Shown: positions 1-11,314, counted from the first letter of the stretch. The stretch: DNA of 64,000 nucleotides from Rhabditoides inermis (GCA_963966185.1 CAWZYM010000007.1:12501-76500), one strand, 5' to 3'. Translations and numbers: made by a program. The notes: generated from the letters alone by a model not told the origin.

Positions 1-1948
1 CCTTGCGTGGCGGTGTGCGCGCGCGGGATATGAAGACGCGGACTCGACTCGACCGGCCGACGGGGTGCTGGAGGGAGTCGACCAGTTCAGAGGATGGTTC
101 CAGTCCATGCTGCTCACTGCGGTGGCGGTCAAGGTAGGAGGGGGGGGGGGGAGAGAGAAGAGAGGGAGAGAGAGGAAGGGATGAGAGAGAGGAAGAGAGA
201 GAGAGAGGGGGGAGGGAGAGAGAGAGGGGAAGGAGAGAGACTATTCAGGGTCTGGTTCCTTTCTCTCGCATCCACGTGCACGGCTTCACTGTGGACGATA
301 AGGGCAAGAAGATGAGCAAGTCTATTGGCAACGTCGTCGACCCGGAGACGGTGAGCGGGGGGTACTGTAGGGAGGATTACTGTATGGTACTGTTGGGATT
401 ACTGTAGGCTTGCGGTACTGTGCTAGGACTAGGATTACTGAAACTGTATCGGTGTTTTTCAGATTACTGTGTTTTGTACTGCTAGGATTACTGTAGTCTT
501 GCGGTACTGTACTAGGATTACTGTAGACTGGCGGTACTGTACTAGGATTACTGTATCGTTTAGATCACTGACGGTTCGCTGAGGCAGAAGGCGCTAGGCG
601 CGGACGGCCTTCGCCTGTGGGTGGCGCTGTATGGAGCGGAGAGCGCGGGAGAGTCGAAGATCGGGCCGGCCGTGCTCGACGATGTGGAGAAGAAGGTGTG
701 CGGGGGGGGGGGGGAGAGGAGTGATTGGTGATTAGTGATTATACGCCCGCGAGTTGCCACGGAGATTGACCAAACTGTCGCTGGCGTTCGAGTAGATTTG
801 ACAAACGCTGCTACAGGGTATTAATCTCTTGTCAAAATGTGAAGAAGGTACTTGTCACAGTGATCGACCTGTCGCCGGTGTGTGCAGATCTGTAGTAGAC
901 CCTAATCACTGTGGAGGTTTTGTTTGATTTGCATAATTTCTCCTATTCAGATGGTGTCGCTGCGCAACTCGCTGCGTTTCCTGCTGGGCGCGTGCGATGG
1001 CTACACTGGCTCCGGCCCGCCGCCCTCTGCCCTGCCCCTCCTCGACCAGTACATACTGCGGGAGGCGGTCGGCTGGTCGCGCCGCCAGCTGCGTCTCATG
1101 CGGGAGTACCGCTTCCGCGCCGCGGCCAACGAGCTCGTGCAGTTCACGCAGCGCCCGCTGTCGTCGGCGTATGTGGTGGGTTTTGTGTTTTGAATGGATG
1201 ACATTTATACCTATAACCTATAGACTGTTATCTTTTGGAGTCTTTTGATTTGTGAGGTACTGGTATTGCAAGAGACTCCATTGCGCGTGTTTTTGATTGC
1301 TTTGACAATGACAACGATGTGGGTTTGTTAGAACAATAGTTTACGGGTTTTGTGAGGTGTTAGATACTGGTATTGCTATGAGCTGAAAACACTTGGTTCA
1401 TACTCGCGTTTTCCCCATTGCGTGTTTTTGATTGTGTGACAACGATGTGGGATTTGTTAGAGCAATAGTTTGAGTTGTTATTGATGAGTGAGTTGCTATT
1501 TTGATACTTGTTATTTAGAGTACCTCGTAAAAATGGTCACACAGCGGACGGCGCACGCGACGTTTTCTACCGTGCCGTCCTTGTGTGTCCATTTTTCGCG
1601 AGGAAGCTCAAAATTGGTTATGTCGTAAAGTAGCGGAGACATACCGGATATTATATGAATCGGATTTGAGAGTCTGGTGCGCGACCGACTGTACTGCGAT
1701 GCGCTCGGGTCGCCGCAGCATGTGGCGGCGCAGTGGACGATGCAGCAGGTGGGGAGGGGGGGGGGGGGGAGATAGAGAGAGAGGGGGGAGGGAGAGGGAG
1801 GGAGGGAGAGAGAGAGAGAGAGAGAATACCCTTCTTCAGATCGGCTCGATCATGGCGCACACGATGTCTCCTCTGCTGCCACACCTCGCCACGGAGTTCC
1901 TCTCGCACCAGCCGGGTGGCAAGCCGGAGGAGGTGCTCAGGAAGGGTG

Positions 1949-1993
<45 letters not shown>

Positions 1994-2689
1994 CCCTCTC
2001 TCTCAAGGCTCCATTCAGACCTCGCTTCCCTGCTTGACTCGCTGGAGCAGGATGTGGCGTGGCATCCCCGCCTCGATGAGTTGTTTGTGCTGGTGGGTCG
2101 ACTGCGTGGTAAGATTGGAGAGCTGGCTGGCCCGAAGCAGGATGTTACCAAGATGGTGAGTGGACACGTAAGAATCCTAATATAGAGAAAGTGAAAGTGT
2201 GATAAGGAAGATATGGTGAACAACCCAGTTTCGGCTCCTACCACCTGATATATAGAAAACGCAATGACTGTCCGTCTGTAAGGGACGCTCATGTAAGTGA
2301 AAAGTGGCGCTCGTGCAATACGTGCGATGGGGAAACCTGACATCCTGGACGAAGTCGAGTCGGTCTATGATTTATGATTATGAATTGTTACAGGCTGTAT
2401 CGGTGACCGTGTCTGCCTCGGAGGCTGCTCTACTCCGGGAGTGCTCGTCGCAGCTGAGTGAACTGCTGGGAGTGTCTGTGGTGCGAGTCGGAGAGGGAGG
2501 TGAGTGGAGTTTGGAGGGAGAAAGGGAGAGAGAGAGAGGTAGAGAGAGAGAGGAGTGATTCTTGCAGACGAGTCGATCTCACTGGAGCCGAGCCTTCTGC
2601 TGCACTGTGAGCGTTGCCGGAAGATGACGCGTCCAGAGGGAGAGAGACACTGCGCACGGTGTGCCGATGCGTTGATGAAGAGGGTGTAG
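1..2689 (+). CDS. iars-2: Mitochondrial isoleucyl-tRNA synthetase, 3' part
   Basis: Class I aminoacyl-tRNA synthetase charging tRNA-Ile, here the C-terminal half only; the gene enters from the left edge. Exons by eye: 1-133, 249-350, 564-695, 951-1175, 1671-1748, 1840-1945, 2019-2155, 2394-2499, 2568-2689; phases agree at every junction. The first exon carries the [11 protein letters not shown] region typical of IleRS catalytic domains. The second carries the KMSKS signature in [16 protein letters not shown]. Later exons encode the helical anticodon-binding domain (motif [13 protein letters not shown]). The last exon encodes a CxxC...CxxC zinc ribbon (CERC...CARC), the usual end of IleRS, then TAG at 2687. 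The short C-terminus and absence of cytosolic-type extensions favour the mitochondrial/bacterial-like enzyme (IARS2). Introns contain G-runs, GA and CT microsatellites and TACTGTA repeats. Identity is high confidence; the assignment to the mitochondrial form is inference. Confidence 0.93.
355..560 (+). repeat. Degenerate tandem repeat of GGATTACTGTA/GCGGTACTGTACTA words
   Basis: The second iars-2 intron is largely built from about five imperfect copies of a 35-45 bp unit. Each combines GGATTACTGTA with CTTGCGGTACTGTACTA. The same TACTGTA word recurs in introns of unrelated genes in this window. Confidence 0.75.
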
Positions 2690-2959
2690 AGGAAGGATAT
2701 CGATTATCGATTATCGATTATTCCGCAGATGCACTTTGGCGGACAGTAACAGAATAGACCTAGAGACTGATAGAGTATTTATTGTTGATTGTTGTTCTCA
2801 TTTTCCCTTCTGTGGCCTTGTTCTTTTTGTGATGTATAGTATAAATTGTTTGTTTTTGAATGTTTGGTTCTTTTTGAGCTTTTGACGTACTAACACGTTG
2901 TTGTCGTGCTTGGATATCTTCTGTAACGTTTTATATTAGTTATTGTTAATGATTTGCAG

Positions 2960-3540
2960 ATGGTGAACAAGGAAGTGAATAGGAGAAAAGCGGACGTGAC
3001 CCTGCAGACGAAAGGTACGGTAGTCAACATACTGTACTGAATGGTGCGGTTACGGTATGGTTACGGTATTCAGGCGACTGGCTATGCGGTCTCGCTTTGG
3101 GACTCATTCACGCTGCTGGAGTGGCTGTTGTGGACAAGGTACGGATTAATAATGATTTGGAATTATCGATTGATTTACAGATTGTACCCGATCCGTATAT
3201 GGACGAGATCTTCCACATTGGACAGACGAAAAGGTATGGGTACTGGGAATCCAAGGTACTTCTTGTCAGCCCCCTAATCCTCCGTTGCCGGTATCAGACT
3301 GACCGAGATTTCCCCGGCATTAGCATACCAAGATTGCATGATTTCATTCATATTCTTTGTGATTGCAACGCCATGTACAGCTATAACGATTGAAACAGTG
3401 GGTAGGTACTGTATTGCAGGTACTGTAACGGTGACACGACTTGGGATCCGATGATCACGACTCCGCCAGCACTGTATGTCGCCGCGCTGCCGCTCTGTTC
3501 ATCGGGACGATTCAGGTGAGTCTCTCTCTCTCTCTCTCCC

Positions 3541-3575
<35 letters not shown>

Positions 3576-5189
3576 TATCCTCTCTCTCTAGATTCGCCAA
3601 CTCGCTTCTCGTCCCGCTGGCCTTTGTGGGCCTGTGCCGTCTCCGCCGTGTGCTGTGTCCGAGTGACCCGTGCCTCCCTCGCCTCACCGCCCTCTCGATC
3701 CTTCTCCTACCCGTCCTCCTACACTCGTCGTTGTTGTTCTACACTGATCTACTCTCGCTCACTGCGGTACGTGGGTTTGGAAAGGGAGGGGAAGAGAGGG
3801 AGAGGGGAGAGAGAGATGAGAGTGGGGAGAGAGAGGGGGAGGGAGAGAAGGAGAGGGTAGAGAGTAAGAGAGAGAGGGAGAGAGAGAGAGAGGGAGAGAG
3901 AGAGAGAGAGAGAGTACCTGTATGTGTCTGCAGGTGGTGTGGGGCATGTCGATCCGCTCGGCGCTGCCGTCGACGCTGTGCTTTGTCGTCGCCTGTCTCA
4001 CCAGGTGAGTCAAATCGACATGTTTTTTTAATCTTCTCTAACGATGCTAACAGTATGATAGTTTGATAGTTGATAGTGGTCACTAGACGCGACCAAATGC
4101 ACGGATTTTCAGCGACTGATTGTTTCGGAAAGCGTGTTCCATTTGGTTGAGATTGGTTGGGAGGAGTGGAGAGGATGTTTACGTGCTTTCAGGCAGACGA
4201 ACATTCTGTGGGCGGGTGTGCACGCGGCGCTCCTTCTCTTTGAGAGGGTGGATGCGCAGAGGCCGGTCGGCTCGGCCCTCTCCTCTCTACCCGCACTGTC
4301 GCCATTCATCGCGCTGGCGGGCGCGTTTGTCGCGTTCCTCAAGTGGGGTTTCTATCTGTCTCTGTCTCTGTCTCTGTCTCTGTCTCTGTCTCTGTCTCTG
4401 TCTCTGTCTCTGTCTCTGTCTCTGTCTCTGTCTCTGTCTCTGTCTCTGTCTCTGTCTCTGTCTCTGTCTCTGTCTCTGTCTCTGTCTCTGTGTCTCTGTC
4501 TCTGTCTCTGTCTCTGTCTCTGTCTCTGTCTCTGTCTCTGTCTCTGTCTCTGTCTTTGTCTCTGTCTCTCTCATCACCCTCTCTTTCCTTCCAGATGGAA
4601 CGGCGGCATCGTGCTGGGCGACCCGTCCGCCCACCGCCCCCAGCCGCACGCCGCCCAGCTCCTCTACCTCACGCTCTTCTGCGCCGTGTCCGCCTGGCCG
4701 CTCGCGCTTCCACACCTCGCGCAACTCGCGCGCGTCTCGCTCCGCCCCCGCACGCTCCTCCTCCTCGTCCCGATCGGCGCCGCGATTCGGTGGTGCACGT
4801 TTTCGCATCCCTACCTGTTGGCAGATAACCGACACGTGCCCTTTTACCTGTGGAGGAGGGTGTTGGGTAGTGAGAAGATGCGACTGGCACTGGCGCCCGT
4901 CTACCTGGCGGCTGTGCTGGTTGTGAGGCGGCTCTCGCGCGCCCCTCCCCTCGCGTCCCTCCTCTTTTGCCTGGCGACCACTGCGTGTGTGATGCCGGCG
5001 CATCTCATAGAGTTCCGCTATTTCATCGTGCCCTTTGCACTCTGGCGTCTCAGCTGCCAGGGTGGAAGGGTGTGCACTGTCCTGGAAGTGTTGTCGCATG
5101 CTGGGGTCAACGCGGTGGTGATCTATCTGTTCCTGTTCAAGCCGTTTGAGTGGGCGCATGAGGAGGGAACTCAGAGGTTTATGTGGTAG
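2960..5189 (+). CDS. alg-10: ALG10 alpha-1,2-glucosyltransferase (GT59)
   Basis: ER membrane enzyme that adds the last (third) glucose to the dolichol-linked oligosaccharide before N-glycosylation. Exons: 2960-3014, 3074-3138, 3181-3233, 3420-3515, 3592-3766, 3934-4004, 4193-4357, 4595-5189, all phase-consistent. Diagnostic motifs in order: PYMDEIFHI then YCNGDTTWDPMITTPPALY (the ALG10 N-terminal luminal motif), RQTNILWAGV, WNGGIVLGD, and HPYLLADNRHVPFYLWRRV near the C-terminus. Hydrophobic segments alternate through the protein as expected for a multipass transferase. The start is chosen because TTTGCAG directly precedes ATG 2960, a good trans-splice acceptor, and the frame runs cleanly into the first membrane segment. 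The gene begins 270 bp after iars-2. The intron at 4358-4594 is a (TCTCTG)n array, 237 nt long with no in-frame stop, so its retention would insert 79 Leu/Ser/Cys-rich residues. An AATAAA lies at 5272. Confidence 0.93.
3520..3582. repeat. CT microsatellite in alg-10 intron
   Basis: Nearly uninterrupted CT dinucleotide tract directly after the GTGAG donor and before the TCTCTCTAG acceptor of the intron, so the whole intron is simple sequence. Confidence 0.85.
3780..3914. repeat. GA microsatellite in alg-10 intron
   Basis: Purine-only GA/GGA tract filling most of the intron between the exons ending at 3766 and starting at 3934. Long open frames of R/E/G on one strand and S/L on the other are artefacts of this tract. 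Confidence 0.85.
4352..4572. repeat. Hexanucleotide (TCTCTG)n array, about 35 copies
   Basis: Almost pure TCTCTG repeat with two small interruptions near 4490 and 4553. The best 5' splice site of the alg-10 intron (GT at 4358) lies inside the first repeat, because joining 4357 to 4595 restores FYLWNGGIVLGD. Both strands are open through the array, producing spurious SLSLS and QRQRQ frames. Confidence 0.95.
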
Positions 5190-5271
5190 ATTACTGTAGG
5201 AGATTATGGGTTGTGTGTTTTTGTGGCCAATCAATCAATCATTTGTCCAGAATCGCTATTAATGGTGTTGT

Positions 5272-5277
5272 AATAAA
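5272..5277 (+). terminator. Poly(A) signal AATAAA for alg-10
   Basis: AATAAA 83 bp after the alg-10 stop codon and 93 bp before the next start codon. Confidence 0.6.
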
Positions 5278-5369
5278 GGGCTTTTTTCTCATTGAAGTTA
5301 CATTGTGGTGTGGGAACGGTCTCTCATATATGAGGAAATGAGTGTTTACAGTTGGTATATTTTTGAGAA

Positions 5370-6724
5370 ATGTTTCTGTGGATACTGCTCGTTCCTCTCT
5401 GCTCGGCTCTGCTCGAGTATGGCTCCGTCATGTACCCCTATCGACCGACCACCTGGGACGGAAACTACAACGAGTCGGATCGAAACTCAATGCCTTATGT
5501 GAGATGATGCTCTCTTCAATATACAGTCGATCCTTTTTTGTATTGTAGTATGTTTGCATTTGTATTGTAGTATGGTCGGTCCTCTTGAGTGTTTCTGGGT
5601 TTTAGATAAATTCACATAAATATGAGTGTTGCAGAAGTACAAAGTGATTTGTGACACTGCGGCTTTGAAGCCGAAATGCGAAGCGCTGCAAGCGATATCC
5701 CACTTCACCTGGCGAATATATGATTTCGACGAACGGCCCGAGATCACACCTATGTATACGGTTATCCAGGTAACATCTCCTCTCTCTCTCTCTCCCTCTC
5801 TCTCTCTCCCTCTCTCTCTCCCTCTCTCTCTCTCTCTCTTTCTCTCTCTTTCTCCTCCCCCTCCCTCTCTTGCAGTGTGTAAAAAACTTTTTTCAAAGAG
5901 AGCTCAGCAGAAAACAAAATCGACGTGGGAAACCAGCTACGCTAAGTATATATACGAGGAATTCGGTAGATGGTTGTGGGGGGAGGGAGAGAGAGGGGAG
6001 AGAGAGAGAGGGGAGAGAGAGAGAGAGAGGGGAGAGAGAGAGAGAAAATTGGGGAGAGGATCACTTGCAGGAGCAATGGACGTGGCGGCGCGCCGAAAGA
6101 TCCAGCAGCTCATGCCCATCTTCTTCAATCCCGGCTACTTTAGTGAGCTGATGAGTCATGCTACCGCGCATCCAACATATCAACATGTCTACTATGAAGA
6201 GCTGGCCCCGCTTGTTCAACGTTCGCTGTTCTCTCTGCCTCTCTGCCTCTAGTAGCGGTCAGTCTCTTCAGACTACCGTCAAAATGCCTGCCAACTTGCC
6301 TTCCAACTACTCCCAACCACCTTCGAAATGTCCCCAACTCTACAAGCGAACTACTTCGGGCACTCTGATGAGACTGACCACGAGAGAAGTCTCGGCATTT
6401 ACACGATGATTTCAGTGATTCTCACCCGCACAGAGATTGATGCGTACAACAATATTTTAAACATGGCAAAGTCGTTCATGTCAAGTTTCAAATACATGAC
6501 CCACGACTACTACCAGCTGGATGTGGTAATGAGGGAAGAGGGGGGGGGAGGATTGACCGTTTTCAGCTGGGCCCAGCGTTCAACTACGTCTACCAGACGG
6601 ATGGGAACCGTTTCGTTCCTCTGTGGTCGAGTATTGCCAGGCCGAATTCCAGCCGCGGTGACCTCACACAAACCGACTACGATGCCCTATCCGAAGGCGC
6701 ACGACGATACGTCGATGTGCGTGA

Positions 6725-6758
<34 letters not shown>

Positions 6759-7070
6759 ATTGATTATCTCGGGATTTTATATCTTATCCCGACGCTTCCC
6801 ATCCCCAATAATCCAATGCACGTGTTCATTCTGCTAGCGATCATGCAATCTGCTCCGCTCTCTGCCCGGCTTTTATGCGATCAGAGAGCCTACTGCCGAT
6901 ATCAAGAGAGCCTACTAACATACCTACACACAACGTCCTCTCACCGCGAACTAATCGAACTGCTTCAGTTCATCAACAAGAAGCTGAAGATCATCTTCGC
7001 GATGGCCCTCACCGACGACGGCGGCACGGTCATCGACGATGCCTACTATGTGCAGGCGCTCAAAGGTTTG

Positions 7071-7105
<35 letters not shown>

Positions 7106-7438
7106 CAAAGGCGTTTTCTCTTTCAAACCACTCCTCACATCCCTTCCAACTATCGAACACCTTGATATTATAATCACTACTACTTCCGACGTAGAAGAGC
7201 TGTTCAACGCGTTCGAATTACGTCGGATATCGTTAGGAACTCTTCAGACGGGCGTTCTTTGGTGTCGTACCACTTGCCTGTTCCAGAATCGTACTTCTTT
7301 TTTTCACAGTCGTACTTCGATCTTTCAGAGTCGTACTTCGATCTGTGTCAAAGTGAGCGCGACTCGCTATGGAGCAGCGCTTTCGCGAGCAAGCTGCACG
7401 CCATCCAAACTGTCATCCCAGAAATCGTCCAACTGTGA
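5370..7438 (+). CDS. Secreted protein of unknown function
   Basis: Not recognised. Likely exons: 5370-5498, 5635-5769, one around 5890-5965, 6071-6220, 6416-6525, 6567-6720, 6838-7065, 7248-7438; all other junctions keep phase. The product starts with a clear signal peptide (MFLWILLVPLCSALLE), so it is secreted or enters the ER. The mature part, about 320 residues, is hydrophilic with scattered Cys and Tyr and no membrane segment. Near the C-terminus a short repeat SYFFFSQ-SYFDLSE-SYFDLCQ is visible. The third exon is uncertain: the canonical acceptor at 5875 gives a frame that stops at 6151, whereas the better-looking frame (YAKYIYEEFG joined to AMDVAARRKIQQL) needs an acceptor within 5891-5912 or a one-base difference upstream. 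A MITE-like element lies in the intron 6221-6415. AATAAA is at 7447. It could be a nematode-restricted secreted family. Confidence 0.6.
6251..6382. mobile_element. MITE-like element, GGTCAGTCTC family, copy A
   Basis: Begins AGTAGCGGTCAGTCTCTTC and ends GATGAGACTGACCACG, so the ends are inverted copies of GGTCAGTCTC. Its interior aligns by eye, in reverse orientation, with copy B at 48797-48938, including ACTACTCCCAA and AACTACTTCG blocks. It lies wholly inside an intron. No coding capacity. Confidence 0.7.
7082..7103. repeat. GA microsatellite in intron of the secreted-protein gene
   Basis: Short (GA)n tract just inside the intron that follows the exon ending at 7065. Confidence 0.8.
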
Positions 7439-7767
7439 TGTGTTCGAATAAACATTTTTGATTCGAAACTATTGGAATTGGTTCGAAACTATATACGAGG
7501 AACAGGGGTCTATATTTCGATTCGAGTCTAAAGCGTTCTTCAGTGATCTTCATGTTCTGCAATGTGCACAAAGCATTTGTAGATTGGTCCAGCCGCACTC
7601 GAACCATTTTCAAAGGCGTCTCTCGCGATCTTATCGCTGTCTAGAGTAGAGAGTGCAATTGTTCGTTTCAATTGCGGATTTCAGCCGCGCGCACTTTTTT
7701 CGAGATTTGGTAGATTGGTAGATATGCACCGTATAAAAACGCGCCTCCCGAATGAACACGGGACAAC
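7439..7767. other. Intergenic interval before the sulfotransferase gene
   Basis: Holds an AATAAA at 7447 for the upstream gene and a TATA box at 7732. Otherwise AT-rich with a few TCGAAA words and no supported gene. Confidence 0.6.
7732..7738 (+). promoter_or_regulatory. TATA box of the sulfotransferase gene
   Basis: TATAAAA lies 30 bp upstream of the ATG at 7768. Transcription would start only a few bases before the ATG, giving a minimal leader. This argues that the gene has its own promoter rather than being the last member of the same-strand gene run that precedes it. Confidence 0.55.
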
Positions 7768-8323
7768 ATGTCTCTCTCTTCCTCCGTCCCCGTCTTGCGC
7801 TGGCTACTCATCCTCTCCTTCACATTCAATGTCTATGTGTTTTTGTCACAATCGCAGACATCCGTTATTCAAAACGCCCCGATCGCTGTCAAGAAGGCGT
7901 GTCCCGTGAAGGTGGGTTTTTTTGGGCAAGTAATGAACGCTATATTGAATCCTAGGGGGAAGGCATCAGCCATAATTATTTCCGTTTCAAGCCGTGTGCA
8001 TGCGCGTCCGACCTGGACAATATCTACGGTATCACTCGGCTGAATAACGACGTGAGTGTCTTTTCGAAACATACAGACGTTTCGAAAGCAGTCGCAAAGG
8101 CAGTTTCGAAGACCGTCGCTACAATACTTTACAACATTCCATTCCGGAGCCTTTTCAAAGCGTATTTGAAACACGTCGCTACTTGACAATACAAATTACA
8201 ACATTCCATTTCATTCCAGTCCCTGCCGCCTCGCGGCTCGAGCCTCTCCGCTGCCGCTCTGTGCGCGAGAGAGGGAGCCTGTCTGCCCGCCTATGCTACC
8301 AATGCGTCCTCTCTGATAAAGGT

Positions 8324-8365
<42 letters not shown>

Positions 8366-8616
8366 AGAGGATGAGGGAGAGGGTAAGAGAGAGGGAGAGA
8401 GAGAGAGAGGGAGGGAGAGAGAAAGAGACGTGGAAAAGGAGGGAGAGAGAGAGGAATTGTAGGCAGCTCCTCGCTCCAAGTTGATGTCGTGTGTGGTGGA
8501 GAAGAGTATGTCGACAATCATGACCGCGATCGTCTGCTACCTCTCCGATCCCGAAACATTCAAGCGCTCCGGAAGCAAGTTTATCGCGGAAGCATTCGGA
8601 GGGTGAGCTCTCTCTG

Positions 8617-8663
<47 letters not shown>

Positions 8664-9604
8664 TTATAACGTTTAATCTTTTCTTCACAGGCTGTGCAAG
8701 GACAATACCAACTTCGTGTTTGATTCCTTCGATACGATGAAGCTCAATCTGAGCATTGCAGAGGTAAGATTTTCGTGGTGAGACCTAACAACGTTCGAAT
8801 TACAGAACCCCGGCTGGCTCTACACGTTTGTAACTCGCGATCCGATCGATCGTTTCGTCTCTGGATTTATCGACCGATGCATACGGTGAGAATTACTGTA
8901 GATACCGTAATCATACATATTACAGTACCCCCATGGAACCGTACTGCAACGGCTGTCACCAAAACATGACGTGTTTCATCATCTCCGAATACGAGCGATT
9001 CTCACAGCAGGTAGACATTGATATATCGATTGATATATTGATTGATGTATCGATTGATATATCAGTGAAGGCGATCATGGTTGATCGAGTCATTGCAGGT
9101 GCGAGACAACAAATTTCCCGCGACCTTCGAAGACAACCACTTCACCCCGCAGCACTGGTGAGTAATCATTATCGATGGATGTATCTATTGATTTATCGAT
9201 TGATTGGCAGGCGCTGCGATCTATCCTCTCACTTCGAGGACTACCGCTTCATCCGCTACTCAAGTGATCCCAGCGAGGAACTGATGACCGATCTAATGGA
9301 TGTTCTGCGGAAGCAAAATGTATTGATTGATGTGATTATTGATTGATCGTTTAATCGATCTCAGATCACCTCGGAGGACACGCAATTCATTCGCGATCAG
9401 CTGACCGCTGGTCGAACAGGACATTCGACAGTGCAGTCCAAAGCGAGAAAGTGGGGGGCGATCGATATTCGATCAATATCAATCGATACTTGCAGGTTTC
9501 TGGAAGAGCGTCTCCGGTCGTCGCCATTTCTGATGGAATACTTGGTGCGGATGTTCTATCACGACTTTCAATTGTTCAACTATCCACTGCCAGTTGGATT
9601 CTAG
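7768..9604 (+). CDS. Nematode carbohydrate sulfotransferase family, type II membrane protein
   Basis: Golgi-type sulfotransferase predicted to move sulfate from PAPS to a glycan. Exons: 7768-7911, 7956-8051, 8220-8321, 8463-8602, 8691-8763, 8806-8885, 8926-9010, 9099-9157, 9211-9319, 9365-9450, 9496-9604; every junction keeps phase. The N-terminus has a single uncleaved anchor (WLLILSFTFNVYVFL, about residues 12-26), as in type II Golgi enzymes. The 5'-PAPS loop region is SCVVEKSMSTIMTAIVCYL. The 3'-phosphate motif is TRDPIDRFVSGFIDRC. A cysteine cluster CNGCHQNMTC follows, then W-R-C-D and an FRYS-like strand (FIRYSSDP). Overall about 360 residues, ending FNYPLPVGF. This matches the large nematode family of predicted carbohydrate sulfotransferases rather than a single vertebrate CHST. 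The acceptor glycan cannot be told from sequence. Confidence 0.85.
8322..8452. repeat. GA microsatellite in sulfotransferase intron
   Basis: GA/GGA tract fills the intron 8322-8462 from directly after the donor. Confidence 0.85.
8609..8660. repeat. CT microsatellite in sulfotransferase intron
   Basis: CT tract follows the GTGAGC donor at 8603 in the next intron, so adjacent introns of one gene carry opposite strands of the same repeat. Confidence 0.85.
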
Positions 9605-9843
9605 ATGATCTGCTAATAATTGATTTCGATAAACTGTTCTCTCTTCAACCCTCTCGAAAGACGGTGTAGTGATGAATCAGATTGATTTGATAACACAAAA
9701 TTTATAACACATCACGTCACAACGAGTCGAATAGCGATGCTCTATAGTGGCGGGAAAGAGTAGGTGAAGCACATTTCAATATGAGAGACATCAAATTCAC
9801 AAATAAAACATTCAAAACATTCAAAACATTCAAACATCTCGAA
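9605..9843. other. Convergent intergenic interval
   Basis: 3' ends of the sulfotransferase gene (+) and the CSPG4-like gene (-) face each other across 239 bp. An AATAAA at 9802 could serve the + strand gene. Nothing else supported. Confidence 0.5.
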
Positions 9844-10927
9844 TCACACCCAGTACGGCTTTTCCGCTTGCTGCGCGGCGACCTGAAACTACGCATGTGG
9901 GCGGGGCTAGAATGGACGGAGCGTGTACCTGTTGGAAGAGCGGCATAGCGGGCGGGGTGTCCGGGTCCAAGCCCGCATAGTCGAGCTGTGCCGGCAGTGG
10001 CCGGTGCCGCCGCTGCGAAGACGGAGTCGTCTGCAATACCTGCACATCATACAGCATAGCTACCGTAATCAGTAGAACTACGCACCGTGCTGCCGAGCAG
10101 ATCGGGGCTGTCTCTGAGTCATAGTAACCCTTTTTCACCGTAATACTATATAATACTACAATATTTACAGTTTCCTTATTAGTATTTTTCTATATCCCAT
10201 CTTACCGTATTACTAGCCCGATCTACAGTACCACTCTTACCGTATTACCAGACCACCATCTACAGTACTACTCGTACCGTAATACCAACCCGAAGCTACA
10301 GTACCCCTCTTACCGTATTACCAGACCACAATCTACAGTACCCCTACCGTATTGCTGGGCCGCTCGAACGTGCGCATCATAGTCTGCTGGGGTGAGTGCA
10401 TGTGGTTGTGCTGAGTGGTCATGGGGTGTTGCTGCTGCTGCTGCGCCTCGGCCGCGCCGACCGTAGCGAACACCTGCACATCATAGGGTTACGGTAGGTA
10501 GAATATGAAACTAGACACGATTACAGTAGAAAGGAAAAGTTTCCAGTATAGCAAGGAGATTAGTGAATTTGCATCTTCCATTAGGTGCAAAACCTTTAGA
10601 CCATCTTACTTTCAGATGATTTCGTGTTGAATGTGTCATAATCATGTTTGCGATTGCGAAAAAAAACATCTGTACTGGAGGGATACGTTAAGAAAGCCTA
10701 CCAAGGACAAACTGCTCTCGTGAACCTGGATAGGAAGAAGAGGTATACCAGAGGCAGAGGTATAGAGGTAGAAGAGGTGTACTACGCACCGTGCTGCCGA
10801 GCAGATCGGGGCGGTCTCTGAGCGGGCGAGAGACGGTGGGTGAGGGAGGCGGCACGGGCGGCTTATAGCCTCCGCGGCGACGACACAGCAGCACGAACAC
10901 GGTGATACCTGGATGGCAGGGTCTCTC

Positions 10928-10992
<65 letters not shown>

Positions 10993-11234
10993 TCCTTTCT
11001 CTGTCTCTCGCTCTCTCTCTCTCTCGCTCTCTCGCTCTCTCGCTCTCTCTCTCTCATCACCCCACTCACCCAGTATCACGAAGAGTATGATGACCGGCAG
11101 TTGGTTGTTGATGGGCGTCATTCGGGGCACTGTCGTTGCGTCGCCGGCTCCGCCCCCTGAGGTCCCGCCTCCGCGACCCGCGCCCGCTTGACGCACGTCT
11201 GACGGGTTCTCCCTGGAAAAGAGGAGTTGAGAGA

Positions 11235-11314
<80 letters not shown>

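Noticed and set aside
3476..4083. Arginine/glutamate-rich and serine/leucine-rich frames on both strands
   Set aside because: They run through GA/CT microsatellites and across clear splice sites of alg-10.
4134..5234. Long SLSLS/LCLC (plus) and QRQRQR (minus) open frames
   Set aside because: They are the six readings of the (TCTCTG)n array; the real gene is alg-10 with that array as an intron.
1..9604. A single operon covering the first four plus-strand genes
   Set aside because: Spacing is 180-330 bp, more than the usual nematode intercistronic distance, and the fourth gene has its own TATA box; an operon for the first two or three remains possible.
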